Shown here piece after piece: positions 1-7,179 of a DNA stretch of 18,209 nt. The DNA is from an uncultured bacterium. GTDB taxonomy: Bacteria; Desulfobacterota; Desulfobulbia; Desulfobulbales; Desulfobulbaceae. Where the stretch lies: assembly GCA_903896915.1 (NCBI GenBank), contig CAITZN010000202.1, forward strand, positions 1 to 18,209. The letters run 5' to 3'. Every line of letters starts with the position of its first letter. The first letter of the stretch is position 1. The notes under the pieces are model-generated. The model was given only the letters and a program-made list of their open reading frames with translations, ran no database searches and was not told the DNA's origin. The position numbers and the translations under genes were made by a program.

Positions 1-1
1 A

Positions 2-250
2 ACCCCGGCACCCGAGGCCTACGAAACCTTGCTGCTCGACGTGATCCGCGGCGATGCCACCCTGTTCATGCGCGCCGACCAGATCGAATGCGCCTGGCAG
101 GTGGTAACCCCGATTCTCGAGGCTTGGGAATCGGTGCCGGCCACCGATTTCGCCGATTATGCGGCCGGCACCTGGGGACCGGAAGCCGCCGACTTGATGG
201 TGGCCCGGGAACGGCACCGCTGGCTGCCGCCGACGCCGGCTGCGGAATGA
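2..250 (+). CDS. zwf: Glucose-6-phosphate 1-dehydrogenase, C-terminal fragment (cut by window edge)
   Basis: This is the last 82 codons of an open frame that enters from the left edge and ends at TGA 248-250. The residues match the conserved C-terminal tail of glucose-6-phosphate dehydrogenase: EAYETLLLDVIRGDATLFMR, then a Trp-containing helix ending ILEAWE, then AAGTWGPEAAD and a final Arg-Trp. By family, the enzyme oxidises glucose 6-phosphate to 6-phosphogluconolactone with NADP+ in the cytoplasm, the first step of the oxidative pentose phosphate route. The N-terminal catalytic part lies outside the window. Its stop codon overlaps the ATG of pgl (ATGA at 247-250), the enzyme for the next step, which supports both calls. 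A TTG at 29 is only an internal codon. Confidence 0.93.
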   Translation, partial: TPAPEAYETLLLDVIRGDATLFMRADQIECAWQVVTPILEAWESVPATDFADYAAGTWGPEAADLMVARERHRWLPPTPAAE

Positions 251-990
251 CCATGCTGCACCAGTTTGTTGATCTGGAGGCACTCAGCCGGGCGGCCGCG
301 ACCCTGTTTGCCGAACAGGCTAGGGCGGCGGTTACGTCGCGCGGCCGTTTTAGTGTGCTGCTCGCCGGCGGCGAGACACCGCGCCGCACCTACGAGCTGT
401 TGGCCGAAGAACCGCTGCGCAGCGCCATCCCCTGGGACCGGATTTATTTTTTCTGGGGGGACGAACGATGCGTGAGCGCCAAAGACCCAAAACGCAATGA
501 AGGCATGGTCCGTCGGGCTTTGCTCGATCATCTGCAAATACAGCCGGAACAGGTGCATCCCATCCGCAGCGCCCTCGCTCCCGAGCAGGCGGCAGCCGAC
601 TATGATGCGGAACTGCACCGTTTTTTTGTCTCCTCCCCGCCTCGTTTCGATCTGGCTTTCCTCGGCCTAGGCACGGACGGACACACCGCCTCGCTCCTGC
701 CCGGCTCGGCGGCCCTGGAGGAAAAAGTCCGCTGGACCGCAGTGACCCGCCGCCATAAGGAACCCTTCAGCCGGGTAACCCTGACTGCGCCCCTGCTCAA
801 CCAGGCCGCCCTGGTAGTCTTTCTAGTGACCGGCCGCGACAAGGCAGGTGTCTTGCAGTCGATTCTGACCCCTGCCAGTGACCATCCAGCTTTCCCAGCA
901 CAGCTCATCCGGCCGTTGACCGGCGCGCTGCATTGGTATGTCGATCGCCAAGCGGCCTCTTTGTTGACAGGTGGACATGCCGCATTCTGA
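247..990 (+). CDS. pgl: 6-phosphogluconolactonase (Pgl/DevB family)
   Basis: A 247-residue cytoplasmic enzyme, normal length for the Pgl/DevB branch of the glucosamine-6-phosphate isomerase fold. By family it hydrolyses 6-phosphogluconolactone to 6-phosphogluconate. Visible signatures are LLAGGETPRRTYELLAE (about residues 38-54), WDRIYFFWGDERCV (63-76), NEGMVRRALL (84-93), and the conserved LGLGTDGHTASLLPGS block (139-154) with its Asp-Gly-His. I chose the ATG at 247 because it overlaps the zwf stop as ATGA; a second ATG at 253 is also possible. The same frame is open back to position 88, but that part lies inside zwf. The gene overlaps the start of the downstream glycosyltransferase, so zwf, pgl and two glycosyltransferases look like one transcript. 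Confidence 0.95.
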   Translation: MTMLHQFVDLEALSRAAATLFAEQARAAVTSRGRFSVLLAGGETPRRTYELLAEEPLRSAIPWDRIYFFWGDERCVSAKDPKRNEGMVRRALLDHLQIQPEQVHPIRSALAPEQAAADYDAELHRFFVSSPPRFDLAFLGLGTDGHTASLLPGSAALEEKVRWTAVTRRHKEPFSRVTLTAPLLNQAALVVFLVTGRDKAGVLQSILTPASDHPAFPAQLIRPLTGALHWYVDRQAASLLTGGHAAF

Positions 991-2098
991 GACCGATTCG
1001 TTGAAGCATTCGCCGTGTTTGCTTTCCATCATTATCCCGGCGCTCAACGAGGCCGACCATCTGCCCGCGCTGTTGGGAGACCTCCAGGCACAACGTGATA
1101 TTGCATTAGAAATTATTATTGGTGACGGTGGGTCTTCGGACGCGACGTTGTCGATTGCCGACGCATTTGGGGTGCAGTTGGTCCAAGCCCAACGGGGCAG
1201 GGGGGTGCAGATGAACGCCGCTGCCGGGGAAGCAGCTGGCATGTATTACCTTTTTCTGCATGCCGATTCCCGCATCGACGATCCCTATTTATTACGGAAG
1301 GCCCTGGATGCTTTGCAACTAGAGGCGCAGTGGGATTGCCGGGTCGCCGGCCACTTCTCCCTGCGGTTCGTGCGGCCGACCAACCGTAATGCTTTGGCCT
1401 ATCGCTATGTCGAAGAGAAGACGGCGTCCAACCGGGAGGGGACCATTAACGGTGATCAGGGCTTGTTGCTTGCTAAGGAATTTTATCATAAGTTGGGCGG
1501 CTTTGATGAAAGCCTGCCCTTCCTTGAAGATCAACGCATTGCTGCAGAGATCCGCTCGCAGGGAGTGTGGATTACGCTGCCCGGATCGCTCCAAACTTCG
1601 TCTCGGCGTTTTGCAACGGAAGGCTTCCACCGCCGCTATCTCCTCATGGGCATAATGATGGGGCTGTACTCCATCGGTGAGCTCGCTTTTTTTAGTCGTG
1701 CTCCGCAGGTGTATCGAGTCCAGCACGACTCCGGCAAGCTGCTCCTGTCGCCTTTTTTCGGTCTCCTCTGGTGCATGGTTTGTCAGGAATGGGGGCTGAT
1801 AGGATCGGCCAGAATCTTCTATCGCCTGGGGCGATACATCCGGGAAAATTCCTGGCAGCTGTTTTTTTTCCTGGATGTCTGGTGCCGTCCGCTGCTCGGC
1901 ACCGGACGATATCCCTGTCTGAGCTTTTACGATCGGCGCATAGCTCCTTACATAAACTTGCGAATCGTGAATGCGCTTGCCGGTCTGCTCTGCCTTGTCT
2001 GGTATCTGGGGATCCTTGCCCCATTATTTTGGCTGCTTGACTTTCAAGCACGTCGTAACGAAATGCTCGCAAAACAGCAGCATGAACAAGCTGAATAG
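971..2098 (+). CDS. TIGR04283-type family 2 glycosyltransferase with C-terminal membrane extension
   Basis: A 375-residue protein with a GT-A (family 2) fold in its first ~225 residues: SIIIPALNEADHLPALL (19-35), the nucleotide-binding GDGGSSDAT (51-59), the metal-binding LHADSRIDD (96-104), GDQGLLLAK (161-169) and GGFDESLPFLEDQ (176-188). The conserved order matches TIGR04283 transferases, usually about 220-230 residues. This one carries a further ~150 residues rich in aromatic and hydrophobic segments (about 224-242, 258-282, 294-310, 333-357) and a charged tail, suggesting membrane association. The start is uncertain: GTG at 971 or ATG at 977, both overlapping the end of pgl. Its 3' end overlaps the TIGR04282 gene, its usual genomic partner. 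The acceptor is unknown; the family is linked to arsenosugar biosynthesis in annotation, but no radical SAM or arsenic gene is seen here. Confidence 0.85.
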   Translation: MDMPHSETDSLKHSPCLLSIIIPALNEADHLPALLGDLQAQRDIALEIIIGDGGSSDATLSIADAFGVQLVQAQRGRGVQMNAAAGEAAGMYYLFLHADSRIDDPYLLRKALDALQLEAQWDCRVAGHFSLRFVRPTNRNALAYRYVEEKTASNREGTINGDQGLLLAKEFYHKLGGFDESLPFLEDQRIAAEIRSQGVWITLPGSLQTSSRRFATEGFHRRYLLMGIMMGLYSIGELAFFSRAPQVYRVQHDSGKLLLSPFFGLLWCMVCQEWGLIGSARIFYRLGRYIRENSWQLFFFLDVWCRPLLGTGRYPCLSFYDRRIAPYINLRIVNALAGLLCLVWYLGILAPLFWLLDFQARRNEMLAKQQHEQAE

Positions 2099-2765
2099 GT
2101 CCCCTGTCGTCGCCTTATTCGTACGGGTACCCGTGCCGGGTCAGGTGAAAACCCGGCTGGCGGGAGGGCTCGGGGCGGGCGGCGCCTGCCGTCTCTATCA
2201 AGCCATGGTTGCTGATATTCTCAGCAACATACAGGCCTGTGCTTTTCCTCTGTATCTGTTTCATGACGGCACGGAGAGGAGCGTTTTACCGGTAGCATGG
2301 GTGACTGCCGCTGCCAAGGTCATAGCGCAGCAAGGGGAAGGTATCGGGGCAAGGATGGCCGCTGCATTTGAGTATTGTTTTGCCGAAAATATCGACCAGG
2401 TGATTCTCGTGGGCAGCGACATCCCCGGTCTTGATGCCGATATCCTGGTCAATGCATCCGCTGCGCTTGCCTTACATGACGCTGCAATGGTACCGGTTAT
2501 TGATGGAGGCTACTGCCTGATCGCCTTGCAGCGGGAGAGGTATCGGTCCAGCATCTTGGAGGAAATCCCCTGGAGTACGGATCAGGTGCTTCGCGTCACC
2601 CTGCAAAGGTGCGAGGAATGCGGGATGTCAGTCGCGCTGCAACGCCCTCTGCGCGATATCGATACGATGGCTGATGTGCAAAGGTATTGTCAAAACCCCA
2701 TCGCGCAGGCCTTTGCCACCAATCAGGTGCTTGCGGACCTGGAAAAGGATGGTTTCGGTGGCTAA
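2082..2765 (+). CDS. TIGR04282 family glycosyltransferase (nucleotidyltransferase-like fold)
   Basis: A 227-residue cytoplasmic protein. Conserved TIGR04282 features are FVRVPVPGQVKTRL (13-26), VGSDIPGLDADIL (110-122), the DGGYCLIAL block (141-149), IPWSTDQVL (162-170) and PLRDIDTMADV (189-199). The fold resembles MobA/CofC-type nucleotidyltransferases. Family annotation is glycosyltransferase, often called arsenosugar-biosynthesis associated, but the reaction is not established here. I chose the ATG at 2082, inside the end of the preceding gene (stop 2096-2098), because the protein then starts just before the conserved first strand; the frame is open back to 1971 in unrelated sequence. The stop at 2763-2765 leaves only 6 bp before the end of the convergent hyfI-like gene, with no terminator between them. 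Confidence 0.85.
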   Translation: MNKLNRSPVVALFVRVPVPGQVKTRLAGGLGAGGACRLYQAMVADILSNIQACAFPLYLFHDGTERSVLPVAWVTAAAKVIAQQGEGIGARMAAAFEYCFAENIDQVILVGSDIPGLDADILVNASAALALHDAAMVPVIDGGYCLIALQRERYRSSILEEIPWSTDQVLRVTLQRCEECGMSVALQRPLRDIDTMADVQRYCQNPIAQAFATNQVLADLEKDGFGG

Positions 2766-2771
2766 GCGATC

Positions 2772-3515
2772 TTATTTGAAAAAGGCCAGGAGGGCGTGCA
2801 GGGTGGTGAGGGGATGCGGTGGGCAGCCGGGGATATAGAGATCAACCGGGATGAGCGAGTTCAAATCACCTACAATCTCGCCGGAACCGTGAAAGGGTCC
2901 GCCGGAGATAGGGCAGCAGCCGCTGGCGATGACCAGCTTGGGCGCGGGTATGGCTTCATAGGTCGCCAGCAGGGCGGCCTTCATATTGACGGTAATCGGT
3001 CCGGTGACGTGGAGACCATCGGCGTGCCGAGGCGACGCGACAAAGTCGATGCCGAAGCGGGAGAGGTCGAAAAACGGGGTGTTCAATACGTTAGTATCGG
3101 CTTCACAGGCATTACAGCCACCGGCTGAGACCTGACGGAGTTGTAGGGAGCGGCCGAACAATTTTTTAAAATGGATTTTGGCGTGGGCAGCAAGATCGGG
3201 CAGCGAACCGCTGGTAATCAGGTCTTCGCGATGAGCGGTCCCCATTTCAAAGTTTTGGCTGAAACGGACAAAAGCGCCATCGGCCACCTGAGCGCATTCT
3301 CCGCAGAAGGTGCAGCGGCCAAGATCGATCTTTTTCTCCGCCGCCAGAATCGCCTCCTGCGGGCAGAGGTCCGCACACTGGCGGACTATAACCGGATCGC
3401 ACTGGCTGTTGATCTCAGGAAGGCCCCGGAAGCCGGAATACAGCTGGATGGGCTCTTTTGGGTAGGTGGTGGTTCGGTACCCTTGCTCCAGTCTATTGCT
3501 GATTACTTTGAACAT
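2772..3515 (-). CDS. Ehr/group 4 hydrogenase-like small subunit: HycF/HyfH-type ferredoxin fused to HycG/HyfI (NuoB-like)
   Basis: A 247-residue iron-sulfur protein, last gene of the six-gene membrane complex operon. Residues 1-~105 resemble HycF/HyfH: SYP-like TTYPKEPI, FRGLPE, then cysteines C39, C47, C51-Pro and the CxxCxxC set C68, C71, C74. Residues ~125-247 are the NuoB/HycG module with the N2-type cluster cysteines: C134 and C137 in GGCNACEAD, C200/C201 in ASGCCPISGGPF, and C231 in YIPGCPPHP. So one 4Fe-4S cluster in the ferredoxin part and the proximal cluster look complete, while the other ferredoxin cluster lacks ligands. It should sit on the cytoplasmic face and pass electrons to or from the large subunit. 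The ATG at 3515 follows AAGGAG with a 6-nt spacer, 74 nt after the hyfG-like stop. Confidence 0.88.
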   Translation of the reverse strand: MFKVISNRLEQGYRTTTYPKEPIQLYSGFRGLPEINSQCDPVIVRQCADLCPQEAILAAEKKIDLGRCTFCGECAQVADGAFVRFSQNFEMGTAHREDLITSGSLPDLAAHAKIHFKKLFGRSLQLRQVSAGGCNACEADTNVLNTPFFDLSRFGIDFVASPRHADGLHVTGPITVNMKAALLATYEAIPAPKLVIASGCCPISGGPFHGSGEIVGDLNSLIPVDLYIPGCPPHPLTTLHALLAFFK

Positions 3516-3589
3516 GCTGTACTCCTTATCGTGTCGCGTTCCGCGTATACTGTCCTGTTCTTCGTGTCCATCTCTGTCCCTGTCTGTCC

Positions 3590-5101
3590 TTAGAGATCAA
3601 AACCACAGTAGCTGAGGTTAAAGCTCTTGTTGCACAACGGGAAATCAGAAATTTCTTGGTTGCGCAGGGCCATGGCCAGGCCAGTCCAGTTGTGGAACGA
3701 GGGATCCTTGACCTTGTAGCGGGCAATCTTGCCCTCAGAGTCGGTCAGCAGGCAATGGGAAACCTCACCGCGCCATCCTTCGTTGAGGGTGACGACAAAG
3801 CTGTCCGGGGCCAGTTGGTGGGCTGCCAAGGACACCCTCCGATGCGGTTCCTCCTCCTTGGCCAGCAGCATTTCAATCAGGGTGAGAGCGTGCATGATTT
3901 CTTCCTGCCGCACCATGGCCCGGCTGTAGACATCGCCGTTGGTGACCTTGTTGGTATTAGCGGGAAGATCGGCATAACATTCGGTCGGAAAAAACTCGCG
4001 TACGTCGTATTCCAACCCCGAAGCCCGGCCGCAGTAGCCCACCATTCCCAATTCATCTGCCATCTTTCGTCCGACCGTCCCTGTATATTCAAAGCGGGCC
4101 AGCACGGTGTGGGCAGAGAACAGTAGATTGCAGACATGCTCGATCTCCGGTCGCAGTTCTTTGATTTTATTTTTGATGATGTCACGTTGTTCCCCGGTCA
4201 TGACCTGGGAGACACCACCGGGCCGGATCAGGCTTTTGCCAAAGCGATTGCCGCAAAGCACGAGCAGCAGGTTAAGGAATTCTCCCCGCATGCGACCGAA
4301 ATAGGCGGCAGGCGGATGAAAGGCGACATCACCGCTCAGGGCCCCGAGATCGCCGAGGTGGTTAGCAATCCGTTCCAGTTCCAGAGCGATGGTCCGCACC
4401 GTGCTCGCCCCTCTATCGATCGTAATGCAGGCCAATGCCTCGATTGCCTGGCAGCAGCAAAGATTGTGGCCGATAGCAGTATCGCCAGCAATGGCCTCGC
4501 AGAGGATGGGCAGTCGCTGTTGCGGTACCTCCGTCAGCATTCGTTCGATGCCTCGGTGCTGGTAGCCCAGTTGGATCTCAAGATGTAAAACTTCTTCGCC
4601 AGAACACAGGAAGCGGAAATGGCCCGGTTCTATGATACCGGCGTGCACCGGACCGACCGCTACTTCGTGGATAGATTCGCCCTGCACCTGAAAATAATTG
4701 TATTTCCCCGGAATGTCGACACGATAGTTATTGCCAAAAACATCAGGTTTGCCGGTTACGTTCGCGTGATACCGGACCATCTTCAGCCATGGGTGGCCTG
4801 CAGGCCGGATGCCGTATTGTTCGGCAATCTCCCGCTCGAACAGATGGAATTTGGTGCCGATGGTCAAGGTGAGGGAAGGAAATTCGCTGTCCACCACCGT
4901 GCTGATAATAAAGAGATTACTGTTGCGCACTACTGCCATCAGTTTGGTTCGGCCTTCTTCGGCGTAGGCGAAGAACTGGACGATGTAGCCGTTATTGGCA
5001 ACGAAGTCGGTCATGATTCTGAAAAATCGGGCAAAGTCGACTTGGGGAATTCGCTGCCGTTCCACTACCTCACCGTTTTTTATCTGCAAAAGATTACCCA
5101 T
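3590..5101 (-). CDS. Ehr/group 4 hydrogenase-like large subunit (HycE/HyfG, NuoCD-like) lacking NiFe ligands
   Basis: A 503-residue protein with a NuoC-like domain (1-~125; FHLFEREIAEQYGI, AGHPWLK) fused to a NuoD/hydrogenase-3 large subunit domain (VAVGPVHAGIIEPGHFRF at 147-164, LEIQLGYQHRGIERML at 174-189). The first nickel site, CGIC in HycE, is replaced by LPILCEAIAGDTAIGHNL (197-214), and the C-terminal DPCxxC by DFPLCNKSFNLSYCGFDL (486-503), where the two cysteines are nine apart. It therefore should not bind the [NiFe] centre. This resembles Ehr complexes rather than a hydrogenase; the substrate is unknown. I chose the ATG at 5101 because GGAGG lies 8 nt upstream; the frame also allows a TTG at 5116. 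It overlaps the hyfF-like gene by 8 bp, indicating translational coupling. Confidence 0.9.
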   Translation of the reverse strand: MGNLLQIKNGEVVERQRIPQVDFARFFRIMTDFVANNGYIVQFFAYAEEGRTKLMAVVRNSNLFIISTVVDSEFPSLTLTIGTKFHLFEREIAEQYGIRPAGHPWLKMVRYHANVTGKPDVFGNNYRVDIPGKYNYFQVQGESIHEVAVGPVHAGIIEPGHFRFLCSGEEVLHLEIQLGYQHRGIERMLTEVPQQRLPILCEAIAGDTAIGHNLCCCQAIEALACITIDRGASTVRTIALELERIANHLGDLGALSGDVAFHPPAAYFGRMRGEFLNLLLVLCGNRFGKSLIRPGGVSQVMTGEQRDIIKNKIKELRPEIEHVCNLLFSAHTVLARFEYTGTVGRKMADELGMVGYCGRASGLEYDVREFFPTECYADLPANTNKVTNGDVYSRAMVRQEEIMHALTLIEMLLAKEEEPHRRVSLAAHQLAPDSFVVTLNEGWRGEVSHCLLTDSEGKIARYKVKDPSFHNWTGLAMALRNQEISDFPLCNKSFNLSYCGFDL

Positions 5102-6521
5102 GGATGGTGCCTCCAATCACAGTGATGGCATTGATAATGGTCTGGTAGAGGGCTTCGGGCATCCAGATGCAGAGAATGACAGACGTCAGCAGCAGCGCAA
5201 GGGGTGGCACAACCCGAAGTATCTGCTCCTGCACCAGAATTTCCTCCTGGCATGGACCGAACGACATGGAGGTGACAATCTGGGCAAATCCCGCCACTAC
5301 GAGGATCAGGCTGGCAATGAACAGCGTTGCGGCAACAGGATGGCCGGTCTGGAACGCCCCGAGGACGATCATAAATTCACTGATAAAAATTCCGAAGGGC
5401 GGCAGGCCGGATATGCCGATAAAGCCTCCAAAAAAAGCAACGAAGGTCTTGGGCATGAGTCGGACCATGTTGCCGCATTTTGCCACCATCTTGGTGCCGA
5501 AGCCGAGCACGAGATTGCCGGCGGAGAGAAAGAGCGAAGATTTGAGCAGCGAGTGATGGATGAGGTGGAGCATCGCCCCGTACAAGGCCAGACCGCCGAT
5601 CCCGACTCCGAAGGCGATAACCCCCATGTTCTCGATGCTCGAATAGGCGAGCATCCGTTTGTAATCCGGCTGGTGGAGGATGAATATTCCGGCAACCACG
5701 ATGGAAAAGAGGCCGAAGGCGATAAGCAGCGAACCGGAAAAGGCTCCGAGGCCGGCCAGCACCATCAAGGTGTGCACCTTGTAGATGCCGAGGAATGCGC
5801 AATTAAGCAGGGCCCCGGACAACAGAGCTGAGGCGGGGCTCGGGGCTTGGCTGTGGGCGTCTGGCAGCCAGGTGTGCATTGGCGCTAACCCCATTTTGGT
5901 GCCAAAGCCGATGAGGATAAAAATAAATCCAGTTTTGAGCCAGACCGGATCCAACTGGCGGGCGGCAGTGTTGAGTGAGGAAAAGGTCAGGGGAACATCA
6001 AGGCCGGCATGATCCATGGACAGGGTGATGAAGAAAAATCCGAGCAGGGCCAGGGCGATGCCCACCGAGCAGATCAGGACATATTTCCAGGTGGCTTCTA
6101 AAGCTTTTTTTGACCGGTTGATAAAGATAAGTGGGGCGCTGACCAGGGTGGTGGCCTCAATTGCGATCCAGAGGACAATTGGATGGTCAGCCAGGGCAGC
6201 CATGCTCATAGTCCCCAAAAAGAGCAGCATGCAGCCGATAAAGATCGGTTCGCTCTGCATCTCCTGCTCCTTCATATAAAAGATGCCGTACAGGGAGATG
6301 AAGACAAAGATGAACGAGGTTACCAGCAGCACCAGCAGACCAGCCGGCGCGCTGCCGAAGAATCCTGGAAAGTTGGAGGGGAACGGATGGAGCCAATTGA
6401 GAAGAGTGATCTGCAGGTGGAGCAGAGCAGTGACCACCAGGGCGATTCTTCCCAATCTCACCGGGAGAAAGAGGGTGAGCAGGCCCACAACGAGGGGCAG
6501 CAAGAAGACGGATTCCAGCAT
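5094..6521 (-). CDS. Antiporter-like membrane subunit (HyfF/NuoN-M-like) of the Ehr complex
   Basis: A 475-residue polytopic protein of the proton-conducting Mrp/NuoL-M-N family. Landmarks: a conserved glutamate in LWIAIEATTLVSAPLIF (E122), a lysine in ATWKYVLI (K146), the GFGTKMGLAPMHTWLPDAHS signature (206-224), DYKRMLAYSSIENMGV (286-301), the LIHHSLLKS helix (320-328) and GISGLPPFGIFISEF (369-383). These charged residues form the ion pathway in complex I, so this subunit is probably still competent for proton or sodium transfer. The ATG at 6521 has AGGA 8 nt upstream. The stop of hyfE lies 4 nt before it and the start of hyfG overlaps its end, so it is mid-operon. Among group 4 complexes it fits HyfF best, by length and position between hyfE and hyfG. 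Confidence 0.9.
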   Translation of the reverse strand: MLESVFLLPLVVGLLTLFLPVRLGRIALVVTALLHLQITLLNWLHPFPSNFPGFFGSAPAGLLVLLVTSFIFVFISLYGIFYMKEQEMQSEPIFIGCMLLFLGTMSMAALADHPIVLWIAIEATTLVSAPLIFINRSKKALEATWKYVLICSVGIALALLGFFFITLSMDHAGLDVPLTFSSLNTAARQLDPVWLKTGFIFILIGFGTKMGLAPMHTWLPDAHSQAPSPASALLSGALLNCAFLGIYKVHTLMVLAGLGAFSGSLLIAFGLFSIVVAGIFILHQPDYKRMLAYSSIENMGVIAFGVGIGGLALYGAMLHLIHHSLLKSSLFLSAGNLVLGFGTKMVAKCGNMVRLMPKTFVAFFGGFIGISGLPPFGIFISEFMIVLGAFQTGHPVAATLFIASLILVVAGFAQIVTSMSFGPCQEEILVQEQILRVVPPLALLLTSVILCIWMPEALYQTIINAITVIGGTIHG

Positions 6522-6525
6522 AGCG

Positions 6526-7179
6526 TCAATCCTTTAATTGTCCAAGGTACATGGTGTCGACATCGTCAAAGGTGCGGTTGATGTTGTGGAGAATGATCCC
6601 CATGATCATGACACCGACCAGCAGGTCGAGCAGCACACCGAATTCGACGATGTACAGATTATGTGAGTGTTTGGTCAGGGCCATGCCCATCAGATGGATG
6701 CCGTTATCCAGCATCAGGTACCCGATGACCTGGGTGATGGCTTTGGTACGACTCATCATCAGAAACAGGCCGCCGCTCAAGGTGGTGATAGCGGTGATCA
6801 GCAGCACGGCGTAATCGCCGTGCAGGGAGAGTCCCAACCGTTGGGTGATGTAGACCGAAAGCAGAATAAGGCCAAGCCCGGTAAAAATGGAGGCGTGATA
6901 GCCGATGATCGGCTCCACTTCCCGTTTGATCGAGATTTTTGTTACTGCCATATAGAGAAGGCCGGGAATAAGTGCCGTCTTGATCAGGAACATGAGCTGA
7001 AAAAAGAGGACTCCGCCGCTGCTGAGGCGGCTATGTTGGTCCAGGAAAATTGGAGCGAGCGAGACCAAGGCGCCTTGGAGTGCCATGATTTTAATCAGCG
7101 TCATCATGCGGCTTGAACCCAGTGACAGCAGGACCGAGAGGAGGATCAGAACGAGAATGACATCAATGTTGTTGATCAT
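6526..7179 (-). CDS. HyfE-like membrane subunit of the Ehr complex
   Basis: A 217-residue protein with about six or seven transmembrane helices. The C-terminal part carries the HyfE signature: QVIGYLMLDNGIHLMGMAL (about 149-167) and VEFGVLLDLLVGVMIMGII (about 177-195), followed by a soluble tail with DDVDTMYLGQLKD. HyfE-type subunits contain a NuoK-like portion, with an acidic residue where this protein has D157 and E178; they sit between the antiporter-like subunits and the HyfC anchor. The start ATG (7177-7179) shares one base with the hyfC stop (TGATG on the coding strand), so translation is coupled. Function within an active-site-less complex is inferred to be ion translocation. The alternative, a stand-alone antiporter subunit, is unlikely given the operon. 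Confidence 0.88.
   Translation of the reverse strand: MINNIDVILVLILLSVLLSLGSSRMMTLIKIMALQGALVSLAPIFLDQHSRLSSGGVLFFQLMFLIKTALIPGLLYMAVTKISIKREVEPIIGYHASIFTGLGLILLSVYITQRLGLSLHGDYAVLLITAITTLSGGLFLMMSRTKAITQVIGYLMLDNGIHLMGMALTKHSHNLYIVEFGVLLDLLVGVMIMGIILHNINRTFDDVDTMYLGQLKD

Noticed and set aside
3550..3589. Three copies of CTGTCC (3550, 3574, 3584) between the hyfG- and hyfI-like genes
   Set aside because: The unit is only 6 bp, spacing is irregular, and the gap is 74 bp; this may be chance simple sequence.
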